From Larimichthys crocea (taxonomy: Eukaryota; Chordata; Actinopteri; Sciaenidae), in the NCBI RefSeq assembly GCF_000972845.2, contig NC_040017.1, positions 24,327,606 through 24,391,605 of the forward strand: a stretch of DNA of 64,000 nucleotides. Direction: 5' to 3'. Under the pieces are notes generated by a model. The model worked only from the letters and a program-made list of their open reading frames with translations. It was not told the DNA's origin and made no database searches. Below, piece by piece: positions 22,026 to 33,311 of the stretch. Position 1 is the stretch's first letter. Every line of letters begins with the position of its first letter. Made by a program: the position numbers and the translations under genes.

Positions 22026-22076
22026 ATGTTTAATTAGCTGTTACTCTGCTTGTACGTGACTCACTCTCATTATAAA
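22026..22076 (+). promoter_or_regulatory. Promoter module of receptor at 22241
   Basis: Same sequence as at 14350: TTTAATTAGC, ACTCTGCTTGTACGTG and TATAAA at 22071-22076, 170 bp before the ATG. Confidence 0.6.
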
Positions 22077-22240
22077 GTGCACAACCTTTGATCGGACGCT
22101 GACTGTCTTTCTCTATCTGTCTGTCTGTCACTGCTATCTTACTACATGGAGGGGTTTGGTTTTTTGATATGAATCAAAATTTTATTTCATCAGACTAATT
22201 TAACTATGAATGTAACATTTGTGTATTCATTATAAAAGTG

Positions 22241-23164
22241 ATGGCTGTTAACAACTCATTAGTTGGTGGTGCGGTCTCAGTGATGGGAACCAATGACACA
22301 CTCATTGTTGTGCAGTTCCTGATAATAATCTTTCTGTGCATTAACTTATTGCTCATTATAACCTTTTTCCAAAAGGAGTGCTTCTACTCAACTACACGCT
22401 ACATCTTATTTGCTGTTACACTTTTATCTGATAGTTTGATGTTAGTCATGTCTGATATCCTGCTCATAGTGAACTATTTTCATTTTCCCATACAAATTTG
22501 GGTATGCATCATTTTTAATGTTGTGCTACTTCTGTATAATATAGTTACACCAGTTACTCTGACTGCAATGACTCTGGAGCGATATGTGGCCATCTGCATG
22601 CCCCTGCGTCATGCAGAGCTGTGCTCCACACGCAGCACTATGCATTGCATCCTCATCATTCACGGCTTCAGCTCTGTGCCCTGCATTGTTGTTCTCTCCA
22701 CCTTTTTTGCATCAGCCTCTTTTAGTTTGTACAAACAATACAGCTCGTGCTCTGTGGAGATATTTATGTTGCACAGATGGCAGGATCATGTTAGGTCAGC
22801 TGTACAACAATTTTACTTCTTGATTATGGTTATCATCATTGTATTCGCCTATGTTAAAATAATGAAAGTGGCCAAAGCTGCATCAGGAGAGGATAAAAAG
22901 TCGTCATGGAAAGGGCTCAAAACAGTAATTCTTCATGGTTTCCAATTACTGCTTTGTCTCATCCAGATGTGGTGTCCATTCGTTGAGACTGCTGCATTAC
23001 AAATTGATTTTGTATTATTTGTTGATATCAGATATACTAACTACATATTATTTAATATTACTCCAAGATGTCTAAGTCCTCTTATTTATGGTCTCAGAGA
23101 TGAAACCTTTTTTCATGCATTGAAAAATTATGCCTTTATTGGCTTTTATAAAAGAAATATTTGA
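22241..23164 (+). CDS. Odorant receptor 131-2-like, intact, 307 aa (twin of 14563)
   Basis: Encodes exactly the same 307-residue receptor as the gene at 14563. By eye I find four nucleotide differences in the 924-bp CDS, all synonymous: one in an arginine codon (AGG to AGA in HRW) and three clustered in adjacent Gln-Leu codons of TM6 (CAGCTG to CAATTA). Flanking DNA is also nearly identical over about 1.5 kb in all. Motifs are as in the twin: NNS sequon, TLERYVAICMPLRH, SGEDKK, CLSPLIYG. A very recent duplication or a conversion event fits. Start ATG at 22241; the GTG three bases earlier was not used. Confidence 0.93.
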   Translation: MAVNNSLVGGAVSVMGTNDTLIVVQFLIIIFLCINLLLIITFFQKECFYSTTRYILFAVTLLSDSLMLVMSDILLIVNYFHFPIQIWVCIIFNVVLLLYNIVTPVTLTAMTLERYVAICMPLRHAELCSTRSTMHCILIIHGFSSVPCIVVLSTFFASASFSLYKQYSSCSVEIFMLHRWQDHVRSAVQQFYFLIMVIIIVFAYVKIMKVAKAASGEDKKSSWKGLKTVILHGFQLLLCLIQMWCPFVETAALQIDFVLFVDIRYTNYILFNITPRCLSPLIYGLRDETFFHALKNYAFIGFYKRNI

Positions 23165-23576
23165 CTTTGATTTAAAGATTTCTCTCTACCAAAATTGTCT
23201 GCAATTCACTTTTACACAAGCAAACTGAGAATGTTTTATTCTGAGGTCTGTGTGGTGAATATAGGAAGTCTTAATATATTATAAGCCCCATCAGTCAACT
23301 TTGACTTTATAACCAGTCATCAAAGAGGCACTTAAACTTATAATTCAGTACGTCACAGCTGTGTCTTATGACTGTTGATACAGTGCAAAATGTCTATCCA
23401 CCTGGTAAAACTCTGAGTAAAACAAGAGAATAACAAAATATGAAATCGTTTACATTCATTTAAGTGTCTATGGGTTTGACATGAGGTTCCACTGCAGTAA
23501 TAATGGCTTGTTTACAGCTGCCTATAACTCAGATTTGTCTACAGATGACCTCTGAGGGAAACTAGCAGAAAGTGGT

Positions 23577-23649
23577 CATGACGACACTGTAATGAGAAAA
23601 GTTTAATGACTCTAGTGACTCTGCTTGTATTCCAGTCGCTTCTATAAAA
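23577..23649 (+). promoter_or_regulatory. Promoter module of receptor at 23740
   Basis: CATGACGACACTGTAATGAG, GTTTAATGAC, GTGACTCTGCTTGTATTCC and TATAAAA at 23643-23649, 97 bp before the ATG. Same as upstream of 16064. Confidence 0.6.
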
Positions 23650-23739
23650 CCATAACACTGCAAAGACCTCTGTCCAGCTGTCTTTAGTAATGTGTGCCTC
23701 AATGCAAACAGCAACTTGTATATTTGCTTAGGAAAAGTG

Positions 23740-24663
23740 ATGGCTGATAACAACTCATTGGTTGGTGGTGAGGTCTTGCAGCTGCAGATCAACGTCAAGC
23801 TCTCTATTGTGCAAATTCTGGTGATAATATTTCTCTCCATCAATTTTTTTCTCATCATGACTTTTTTCAGAAAGGAGTGCTTCTACACAACTACACGTTA
23901 CATCCTATTTGCTGTTACACTTCTGTCTGATAGTTTGATATTATTCATATCCAATAACCTGCTCATCTTCACCTATTTTGGATTTAATGTGCAAGTTTGG
24001 TTATGTGTCATTATCAATGTTATGCTTCTTCTTTATATGATAGTCACACCAGTTACTCTGACAGCAATGACCCTGGAGCGATATGTGGCCATCTGCATGC
24101 CCCTGCGTCATGCTGAGCTGTGCTCCACACGCAGCACTATGCATTGCATCCTCATCATTCACGGCCTCAGCTCCGTGCCCTGCATTGTTGTTCTCTCCAC
24201 CTTCTTTGCATCAGCCTCTTTTAGTTTGTACAAACAATACAGGTTATGCTCTGTGGAGATATTAATATTGCACAGATGGCAGGGTCACGTTAGGTCAGCT
24301 GTGCATCAGTTTTACTTCTTGGTCATGGTTCTCATCATTTTATTTTCTTATCTTAAAATAATGAAAGTGGCCAAAGCTGCATCAGGAGAGGATAAAAAGT
24401 CGTCATGGAAAGGGCTCAGAACAGTAATTCTTCATGGTTTCCAGCTGCTGCTCTGTCTCATCCAGCTGTGGAGTCCATTCATAGAAAGCACTCTGCTTCA
24501 GTTTGATTTCATGTTATTTATTAATGTCAGGTACTCTAACTATGTATTGTTTAATCTTACTCCAAGATGTCTGAGTCCTCTCATTTATGGCCTCAGGGAT
24601 GAAACCTTTTTTCATGCATTGAAAAATTATGCCTTCTTTGGCTTGTATAAAAGAAATGTTTGA
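23740..24663 (+). CDS. Odorant receptor 131-2-like, intact, 307 aa
   Basis: OR131-type receptor with ATG at 23740 (MADNNSLVGGEVLQLQ). N-terminus, TM1, TM4-TM7 and C-terminus are almost the same as at 16064, but residues about 66-101 (SLILFISNNLLIFTYFGF and on through the first half of TM3) are different, as if a tract had been replaced. TLERYVAICMPLRHAELC, SGEDKKSSWKG and CLSPLIYGLRDETFF are intact. The divergent tract recurs in the broken copy at 37710. TM2-TM3 usually contributes to the ligand pocket in class A GPCRs, so ligand choice may differ from the sister gene; that is inference. Confidence 0.93.
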   Translation: MADNNSLVGGEVLQLQINVKLSIVQILVIIFLSINFFLIMTFFRKECFYTTTRYILFAVTLLSDSLILFISNNLLIFTYFGFNVQVWLCVIINVMLLLYMIVTPVTLTAMTLERYVAICMPLRHAELCSTRSTMHCILIIHGLSSVPCIVVLSTFFASASFSLYKQYRLCSVEILILHRWQGHVRSAVHQFYFLVMVLIILFSYLKIMKVAKAASGEDKKSSWKGLRTVILHGFQLLLCLIQLWSPFIESTLLQFDFMLFINVRYSNYVLFNLTPRCLSPLIYGLRDETFFHALKNYAFFGLYKRNV

Positions 24664-24674
24664 TTAATAACTTT

Positions 24675-25236
24675 TGAACAGAATAATTGCAGAATGCACA
24701 AATAAAAAATATATTTCCTGAATATGTATGAATGTTTTATTCCTAACTAGTTTTTATTAACCTATTAGCCAATGATTTAAGCTCCATACTGCGTTTGCTT
24801 TCATCACTATTTTGAAATGACTACCCTTTGCCATTTGTAGCATCCAAACCTCACAACAAATACAAATCAGTGAATCACACTGTCACATTTGACTGAATTT
24901 GCTTATATGTGGAAGGTTGGGGTAACATAAGCTATCAGAGCCCTTGGAGTGGTTATTACTGTTTTGCATCAGAAAGCGTTATGTGTTTATCATAAGTGTA
25001 ATCACAAAGCATCACTTCACAGAAAGTGTTTCCGAACTTCCCTTTTTAGAGGTAGCAACCTTAAACATTATAAGTCACATCTATAATGTTTCTTGCCTGT
25101 TTATATCATGCATCACAAAGCATTATGTGTGTGTCACGAATGCTTCGATAACACACTATAGATGTAGTCTTCATAGAAAGTTTCCAAACTTGACGGCAAC
25201 TTTGAACAAAAACTAATTGGGTTTCTAAATAATTTT
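24675..25236. repeat. Duplicated 3-prime flank, second copy of 17000-17560
   Basis: Nearly identical to the flank of the receptor at 16064, up to GTTTCTAAATAATTTT, where homology stops and a fragment of another receptor begins. Confidence 0.75.
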
Positions 25237-25498
25237 AGTCATTATGGAAAGGGCTCAGGACAGTAATCTTCATGGTTTCCAGTTGTTGCTCTGTCTCATC
25301 CAGATGTGGTGTCCATTCATAGAAGCCGCTGTATTCAGATTGATTTATATTATTTATAATGTCAGATTCTATAACTACGTATTGTTTAATCTTACTCCAA
25401 GGTGTTCTGAGTCCCTTATTTATGGCCTCAGGATGAAAAGTTTTTCATGCACTGAAAAGATATGCCTTCTTTGGCTTGTTAAAAGAAACATTAGATAG
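25237..25498 (+). pseudogene. 3-prime fragment of a receptor (copy of 19804)
   Basis: Starts inside ICL3 at AGTCATTATGGAAAGGGC and runs through TM6-TM7 to the KRNIR end. Closest to the receptor at 19804 (SLWKG, EAAVF, DEKFF-like) but with several single-base deletions. It marks the breakpoint at which the clean block joins the indel-rich copy. Confidence 0.8.
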
Positions 25499-25825
25499 GT
25501 AATGAATGTTTTTGACTTTGACTGCAGTGTTCACTGCATTTGTATTCTCCCAACATTATTAATTAGATACAATGGCAATGGCAACAGGGCATGGCAATAA
25601 GAGCATAAAAATCAAGTTTCTGTTTCTGAGAAACAAAATAGTGCCATTTCCATATAGAGCAGGTCTATAATAAATTGTTTATATCATTATTTACAGATAA
25701 CAGTACTATAAACAATAAACTGAAGAACAAAAGTTGAAGATATAATGGAGAGTGGTGATCTTGGTAGTAATGACTGAGTGTTGCATGCATTAGAGTCCAC
25801 TAGGCAAATTGTGACTTTAGGCTAT

Positions 25826-26566
25826 ATGTGGAAATGTATAAAAGTTTTGAATTAAAATAGATGTGTGTTAAATGGATCTGGGTAAGTATAAGGTCACACA
25901 GAGTATATGCTTTTGAGTGTTGGTTAACTATATAAGTGTTTTGCAGGAGTTGCAGGTCAAGGCCTACACACAGAGAGAGAGACGAGCAGATAACAGAGAA
26001 ATGGAGACTCCCCTTGGTTAGAACTGAAGCAGACACAGAACATCTATTAGTGTGGATTATTTATCTGAAGGCCTACATACATTTAAAGATATTAAACGTG
26101 TGATTTGTTGAACTATTGCTTTAAGAATTTGTATTCAGCAATGGTTTTTTGCAGAGTTGCTGTTTGTGTGTCTGAGTGCAAACCTACACCTGAGGTCTGT
26201 GTGTGTGAGCACAACTAGAAACTGTTACAAAGCATCTGAATCTAGGCACAGAGTGTACTCAAGGACACGATGGTCCGAGAAAAGGAACACACACACACCC
26301 GGGCGTCGGCTGCACACCCAGCAGACTACCCTGTATGAAGATAATAACAAATATGTAACCGTTTGTGTGATGTATAAAACAGCTGGAGCCAGAGAGAGCT
26401 CAGAACTCAGCAGGGCGTGATGGTGAACAGACTGCGGAGTCTGTCAAAGCGGTGTCCTCCCTCTGCAACAGGTGAAATTGGAGTACTGTGTCTTTGTCTT
26501 CTTAAACTCAATACTCTCTGCTCTACTCAGGTCTACATAATTCGGGGTGGTTTGAATCCCACAACA
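25826..26566 (+). mobile_element. Solo-LTR-like insertion, about 741 bp
   Basis: Begins TGTGGAAATG and ends CCCACAACA, with GTATAAAAC at about 26370 and AATAAA just outside the right end. It sits inside the block that is unbroken at about 21020 and 38915 (GGCTATATAAATAAAA-like), so presence or absence varies among copies. A second copy is at 31337-32098. No coding region. Confidence 0.65.
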
Positions 26567-27755
26567 ATAAATAAAATTAACCTTGACTTGACTATCATTG
26601 ATCAGAGGGGTTTTTTAAACTTTGAATTTAAGTGTAAAGTTATTTTTCTTTCTGACTAATTTGACATAAATCAGCTCATACAGTGTTTTAACGGTCTATT
26701 AAACAGGTTTTACTTTCTTTCAACGTAAAAGATGGTATTGTGCAGTGAAGGTCCACAGTGGTCTAATAATTCAGTTTGAGTCTTTTTATATAGAGTAGAA
26801 GAGTCTTGACCATCGCTTCAATAAAATAAGAGGCAGAACTTGAGCAGAACCAGTTCATGGTAAGCATCTATCTGCTTTGACCAGTTGGGTTAAGAGATGC
26901 AATAATTGAATAGAAGAATACTACAGGGACACACAAAAAACAAAAATAACATAGGCGACAAAATCCATCAGTCCAAGAAAGAGTCCAATAATGGAATTCT
27001 AAACAATTACGACGTGTTCTTGTAATGAAACTCGATTCGCGGTGAACCGGAGTACTTATTTTGTAGTCGATTTCCTCCCCGCGCAATCTGGCCTGTGCTG
27101 AATTTATGCGCCGTGCTCTGGCAAAAATCGAAGCTCTGCATAGTGTTGCGGAGGGCTGCCGGACGCCGCAGTCGTTCCGGAGCTGTCCGCAGGCAGGGTA
27201 TTTAGCCTTCAATGTGACGTCAATACATTCCTCATCACTGAGAGTAACCATTTGCTATTAAGCTTAACCGTGTTTCGCCATGACTTTTCTAATATGCTTA
27301 ACATGATGTGACTGACAGGAGGGTGTTTTTAGGTGTGAGCAACTATCTTAATGTGACAACCACTTCTTATAAATCAACAGTAGAATAAAACAAAAACACT
27401 ACAAAACATGAGCCACAGCCCATAAGAAATGGGATCTTGAAAAAACACCTCTTTTTTTTACCCCACTGGAAATTTAGCTTGACCTGGCCTACAACCCAGA
27501 TTTTCTAGAGGTAACCAATGAGGGAGGCCAGCAAGCCGCAAGGATAATGTTTAATTAGCTGTTACTCTGCGTGTACGTGACTCACTCTCATTATAAAGTG
27601 CACAAATTTGATCGACGCGGACTGTCTTTCTCTATCTGTCTGTCGTCACTGTATCTTACTACATGGAGGGGTTTGTTTTTTTGATATGAATCAAAATTTT
27701 ATTATCATCAGACTAATACTATAGAATGTAACATTTGTGTATTCATATAAAAGTG
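26567..27755. repeat. Indel-rich copy of the block at about 21030-22240
   Basis: Follows 21030-22240 in order (TTTAAACTTTGAA, GC-rich dispersed repeat at 27010-27240, TTTAATTAGC and TATAAAG promoter part at about 27550-27598) but with frequent single-base losses and gains in non-coding DNA. Confidence 0.75.
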
Positions 27756-28238
27756 ATGGCTGTAACAACTCATTAGTTGGTGGTGCGGTCTCGTGATGGG
27801 AACCAATGAACACCATTGTTGTGCAGTTCCTGATAATACTTTCGTGCATCAATTTGTTGCCATTATAACCTTTCCAAAAGGAGTGCTTCACTCAACTACA
27901 CGCTACATCTTATTTGCGTTACACTCTTTTTCTGATAGTGATGTTAGTCATGTCGATATCCTGCTCATAGTGAACTATTTCATTTTTCCCAAAAAATGGG
28001 TATGCTTCATTTTATGTGTGCTACTTCTGTATAATATAGTTACACCAGTTTACTCTGACTGCAATGACCTGGAGGCGATATGTGGCCATCTGCATGCCCT
28101 GCGTCATCAGAGCTGTGCTCCACACGCAGCACTATGCATTGCATCCTCATCATTCAGGCTTCAGCTCTGGGCCCTGCATTGTTGTTTCTCTCCACCTTTT
28201 TTGCATCAGCCTCTTTTATTTGTACAAACAATACAGCC
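27756..28238 (+). pseudogene. Truncated, frameshifted receptor (copy of 14563/22241)
   Basis: Starts ATGGCTGTAACAACTC, one base short of the intact copy, and follows it through TM5-proximal ECL2 (TACAAACAATACAGC) with frequent single-base indels. At about 28238 it passes straight into the 608-bp LTR-like element, so TM5-TM7 are missing. Non-functional as written, and lies within the error-prone segment. Confidence 0.85.
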
Positions 28239-28239
28239 T

Positions 28240-28525
28240 CAGTCAGACCTGGACTCAAAGAGGGACTCAGATGTAGAGCATAATGTTCAGGCAACTTTAT
28301 AAAGATCAACTCCAACCTCTCAACAGAGTGACCACACAAACGGACTATGAAAATTTGATCTAGAATTCTAGGAAAACAACAAAATGGGAAGATAAGACTA
28401 TTATGAAAAAACAAACGGCTATGAACTATAAACTAGAAGAGTTTAATATTTGAAAATAAAAACGAAGTAGTAATTTTCAAAATAAAAGACAAAAAACGCG
28501 ACAGACAAAACCCCCCGGTGTGACA
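28240..28525. mobile_element. Internally deleted copy of the 608-bp LTR-like element
   Basis: Matches both ends of 17635-18242 (GTCAGACCTGGACTC to GGTGTGACA) but lacks the middle. Joined directly to the truncated receptor on its left. Confidence 0.65.
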
Positions 28526-28526
28526 A

Positions 28527-28740
28527 ACGTGAAATAAGAGATAAAGTAAGTGGATATGTGGTTGGGATGCAAGCCAGGATTGTGTTGCGAAGTCTAGTGC
28601 AGGTGTGACCAAGGCATAACTAAAACGTCTGTGGCGTTTGTGCAGGTGGGGCGCGTCCTGAAATGTTTTCACAGTAAGATATTTTTATGTGGTGTGGAAT
28701 GATAGGGTAGTGGAGTGGTGTTGTGGGCATGAAACGGGAG
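28527..28740 (-). pseudogene. LINE reverse-transcriptase fragment, second copy
   Basis: Indel-rich copy of the minus-strand fragment at 18245-18480; the VTP/VTS-A-DF-TQSWLAS remnants are in broken frames. Confidence 0.5.
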
Positions 28741-29030
28741 AAGATATGGTCTTGAGAGTGTGAATTTAGAGCCAATGACAATATGTCTTCAGTATTACTT
28801 TGATTACTCTACTGGAGAGAAATATGATTGGAATGGTTGAAATAATGATTGCCATCAGGAGTGGGATCTGGATTGAAGATGCGACTACTTTCTCAAGAAT
28901 CTGGTAATATCAAAGATAGGACAGTAGTTGTTTTGCTCATTGGAGCTAAACTGGATCTTTTCAACATTGGTCTGAGTATGGCAATGTTTTGTGGGAGAGG
29001 AACTGTACCAGTGAAAGAGAAATCTCGTTA

Positions 29031-29835
29031 GTACATAGAAGTGTATACGGTCGTTTGTGATGGCCACAGCTGTCGCCACACAGCAAAAAGTCGGTAACCT
29101 TCTGCACTCACACATGTGTTTCCTATAGTTAAATTTTGAATTATACATTTAGTTATTAGTTTAAATGGTTTAACATTTAGTGCAATAAATCACACTTTAT
29201 GTTTTCAGATAACACACTTTAATTAAATGACATACATTGGTTTCTATTTGAAGCGCCACATTTAGTTAGCTTTGTACAGTCTTCATTTATATAATTTCTA
29301 TCTGTTTTCTTTGATTACCGGTGCTGCTGGGAGCTGGGAAATGCTGGGCAAAAGGATCCACCCCACAAGCTCAGCCATTTTGTAGCAGAGGATGCTGATT
29401 GGTGGCCGGCACATCGGTGGGGGGAATTTAGTGCTTTACGTTTTATTCTTTCTTTCTGCGACAGTTATATTTAACTTGGTTTGTTAAGTATGATTATGTT
29501 TATTCAATGAGTTAATTTTCCTGATTTGCTTTGAAATTAGCTGTTGTCTTTGTGTTTGTTTACCCCTCTTGTGTTGGTAGGGGCTGATCACCCATTATAA
29601 AATTTCCCTCTTGTGTTTAGTCATCAGGTCTGTTTGTTTTTGTCTTTCTGTTAGTTTGTTCAGTTGGCGTTATACAGTTTTGTTAATTTGACCTCTTTAT
29701 GGCCCCTGTTCTTTATTTTTTGTTTAGAAATTTTGTTTTCTTTCATACTTTGGGTAAATAAAAACCCTTTTTTTGAAAATACTACGCTGTTGTGCTCATT
29801 GCCGGCTGACTCGGTCCTCACAGTCGTACTGCGTG
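29031..29835 (+). mobile_element. Solo-LTR-like insertion, second copy
   Basis: Indel-rich copy of 18738-19545, with the same TATA-type, AATAAA and CTCACAG landmarks, located upstream of the broken receptor at 30084 as the first copy is upstream of 19804. Confidence 0.6.
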
Positions 29836-30083
29836 TGAATGTTTTTGGTCGAAAATGCTCGTGTTAGCACAAATCTAGAGGGAGAGAGGGGAGGATGAAA
29901 ATGTTAATGACGACACACTGTGATGAGCAGAGTTTCACTAGCTGGACTCTGCTTGTACTCTGGTCGTTATATTACACATTAAAGGCTTCGTGCACAGTCT
30001 TGCCTCAGAACCACCTGTTCCATTCGTCTTTTAATGTGTGCCATAATGCACACAACAACACTTGCATATTGGCTTAGGAAGTG

Positions 30084-30999
30084 ATGCTAATAACTCATTG
30101 GTTGGTGGTGAAGGTCTTGCGACTGCAGAACAAGGTCAGGGTCATTCTTGTGCAGGTTCTGGTGATGATGTTTCTTTGCATCAACTTTTTGCTCATCGTA
30201 ACTTTTTTCAGAAAGGAGTGCTTCTACAACAACCAACGCTACATCTTGTTGCGCGTACTCTTCTGTCTGATAGTTTGATTTAGTCATGTCTGATAGCTCC
30301 TCATCTTTACCCATTTAAACTTGCCATGGCAATTTTGGATATGTATCATTATCTCTGGTGTGGTACTTCTGTATAATATAGGTTACAACACCAGTTAACT
30401 CTGACAGCAAGACCCTGGAGCGATATGTGGCATCTGCATGCCCCGCGGCAGGCGGAGTGTGCTCCACACGCAGCACATGCATTGTATCCTCATCATTCAC
30501 GGCCTCAGCGTCTGTACCCTGCATGGTTATTCTCTCCACCTTTTTTTGCATCAGCCTCGCTTTTTGTACAAACAACACAAGTTAGCACTGTGAGATGTTA
30601 ATATTGTACAGATGGCAGGGTCATGTTCGATCAGCTGGCATGAGTTTTTTACCTTCTTGATTATGGTTATTATCATTTTATTTTCTTATGTTAAAATCAT
30701 GAAGTGGCCAAAGCGGCATCAGGAAGAGGATAAAAGTCATATGGAAAGGGCTCAGGACAGTAATTCTTCATGGTTTCCAGTTGTTGCTCTTCTCACCAGA
30801 TGTGGTGTCCATTCATAGAAGCCCTGTAGTTCAGATTGATTTAAATATGTATTTATTAATGTCAGATTCTATAACTACGTATTGTTTAATCTTACTCAAG
30901 GTGTCTGAGTCCGCTTATTTAGGTCCTCAGGGATGAAAATTTTTTTCAGCACTGAAAAGATATGCCTTCTTTGGCTTGTATAAAAGAAACATTAGATAA
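30084..30999 (+). pseudogene. Frameshifted receptor (copy of 19804)
   Basis: Follows the 19804 receptor from ATGCTAATAACTC (one G missing after ATG) to AACATTAGATAA. About the right length, but with single-base indels throughout, for example in the segments that should read TTTRYILFAVT, RYVAICMPLRHSQ and FYFLIMVI. Flanking non-coding DNA carries indels at a similar density, which argues that at least part of the damage is sequence error. An intact equivalent may exist in the real genome. Confidence 0.85.
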
Positions 31000-31336
31000 G
31001 GAATGAAGTTTTTGACTTTGACTGCAGTGGTCACTGCATTTGTATTCTCCAACCAGTATTAATTTGAGATACAATGGCAATGGCAACAGGGCATGGCAAT
31101 AAGAGCATAGAAATCAAGTTTCTGTTTCTGAGGAAACAAAAGTAGTGCCACTTTCCATATAGAGCAGGTCTATATATATTGTTTATAATTATTATTTACA
31201 GATAACAGTAATATAACAATATACTGAAGAACAAAAGTTGAAGATATAATGGAGAGTGTGATCTTGGTAGTAAATGACTGAGTGTGTGTGCATGCATTAG
31301 AGTCCACGAGGCAAATTGTGACTTTAGGCTATATAA

Positions 31337-32098
31337 TGTGGAAATGTATAATAATGTTTGAATTAAAATAGATGTGTGTTAAATGGATCTGGGTAAGTAT
31401 AAGGTCACACAGAGTATATTGCTTTTGAGTGTTGTGTAACTAGTATAGTGTTTTGCAGGAGTTTGCAGGTTCAAGGCCTACACACAGAGAGAGAGACGAG
31501 CAGATAAGCAGAAAATCGGAGACCCTCCCCTTGGTTAGAACTGAAGCAAGACACAGAACATCTAATTAGTGGGATTATTATATATCTGAAGTGCCTAATA
31601 TCATTTAAAGATATTAAACTGTGTGTTATGTTGAACTATTGTTTTAGAAGAATGTTGTATAAATCAGCAGAGTTGTTTTGCAGAAGTTGCTGTTTGTGTC
31701 TGAGTGCAAACCACACCTGAGTCGGTGTGTGAGCACAACAGAAACTGTTACAAAGCATCTGAATCTAGGCACAGAGTGTACTCAAGGACACGATGGTCAG
31801 AAAAGGCACACACACACACCCCGGCGTGCCGGCTGCACCCAGCAAGACTACCCCTGTATGAAGAAAGTAACAATATGTAACCGTTTGTTGTGGATTAATA
31901 AAACTACAGCGGAGCCAGAGAGAGCTCAGAACTCAGCAGGCGTGATGGTGAACAGACTGCGGAGTCGGTCAAAGCTGTGTTTCTCCCTCTTTGCAACAGG
32001 TGAAAATTGGAGTACGTTGTCTTTGTCTCTTTAAACTCAATATCTCCTCTGCTCTACATCAGGTCTACAGAATTCGGGGGGTTTGAATCACCACAACA
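31337..32098 (+). mobile_element. Solo-LTR-like insertion, second copy of 25826-26566
   Basis: Same ends (TGTGGAAATG and CCACAACA) and order of internal words, with many single-base differences. Confidence 0.65.
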
Positions 32099-33311
32099 AT
32101 AATAAAATTAACCTTGACTGACATCATTGATCAGAGGGGTTTTTTTAAACTTTGAATTTAAGTGTAAAAGTTATTTTTCTTTTCTGGACTAATTTGGACA
32201 TAAAATCAGCTCATAACAGTGTTTAAAACGGTCTATTAAACAGTTTTACTTTCTTTCAACGAAAAGATGTTGTGCATGAAGGTCATCACAGTGGTCCAAT
32301 AATTCAGTTTAAGAAGTCTTTTATAAGAGTAGAAGAGTCTTGACCATCGCTTCAATAAAATTAAGAGGCAGAAATCTTGAGCAGAACCAGTTCATGGTAA
32401 GCATCTATTCTTTGACCAGTGGGTTAAGAGATGCAATAAGTTGAATAGAAGAATACTACAGGGACACACAAAAAACAAAATAACTAAGGCGACAAAATCC
32501 ATCAGTCCAAGAAACAGTCCCAATAACTGGAATTCAACAATTACGACGTGTTCTTGTAATGAAACTCGATTCCGCGTGAAACCGGAGTAGCTTATTTTGT
32601 AGTCGATTTCCTTCCCCCCGCAATCTGGCTCTGTGCTGAATTTATGCGCCGTGCTCTGGCAAAAAATCGAAGCCTGCGGATAGTGTTGGCGGAGGGCTGC
32701 CGGACGCCGCAGTCGTTCCGGAGCTGTTCCGCATGCAGTGTATTTTAGCCTTCATGTGACGGTCAATACATTCCTCATCAATGAAGTAACCATTTGCTTA
32801 TTACAGCTTCCGTGTTTCGCCATGACCTTTTAATATGCTTATACAGTATGTGACTTGACAGGAGGGTGTTTTCAGGTGTGAGCAACTATTCTTAATGTGA
32901 CACCACTTCTTATCAATCAACAGTAGAATAAAACAAAAAACACTACAAAACATGAGCCACAGCCCATAAGAAATGGGGATCTTGTGAAAAAACCCTCTTT
33001 TTTTACCCCCCTGGAAATTTAGCTTGACCTGGGCCTACACCCAATGGTTGTCTAGAGGTAACCAAGTGAGGGAGGCCAGCAAGCCGCAGGATAATGTTTA
33101 AATTAGCGTTTACTCTGCTTGTACGTACTCACTCTCATTATAAAGGTGCACAACATTGATCGGGACGCTGACTGTCCTTTCTCTATCTGTCTGTCGGTCA
33201 CTGCTATCTTACTACATGGAGGGGTTTGTTTTTTTTGATATGAATCAAAATTTTATTTCATCAGACTAATTTACGATGAATGTAAACTTTTGTGTTATTC
33301 ATTATAAAGTG
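32099..33311. repeat. Indel-rich copy of 21030-22240
   Basis: Contains the GC-rich dispersed repeat (32545-32790) and the promoter stretch GTTTAAATTAGC, ACTCTGCTTGTACG and TATAAAG (about 33142) before the next receptor. Confidence 0.7.
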
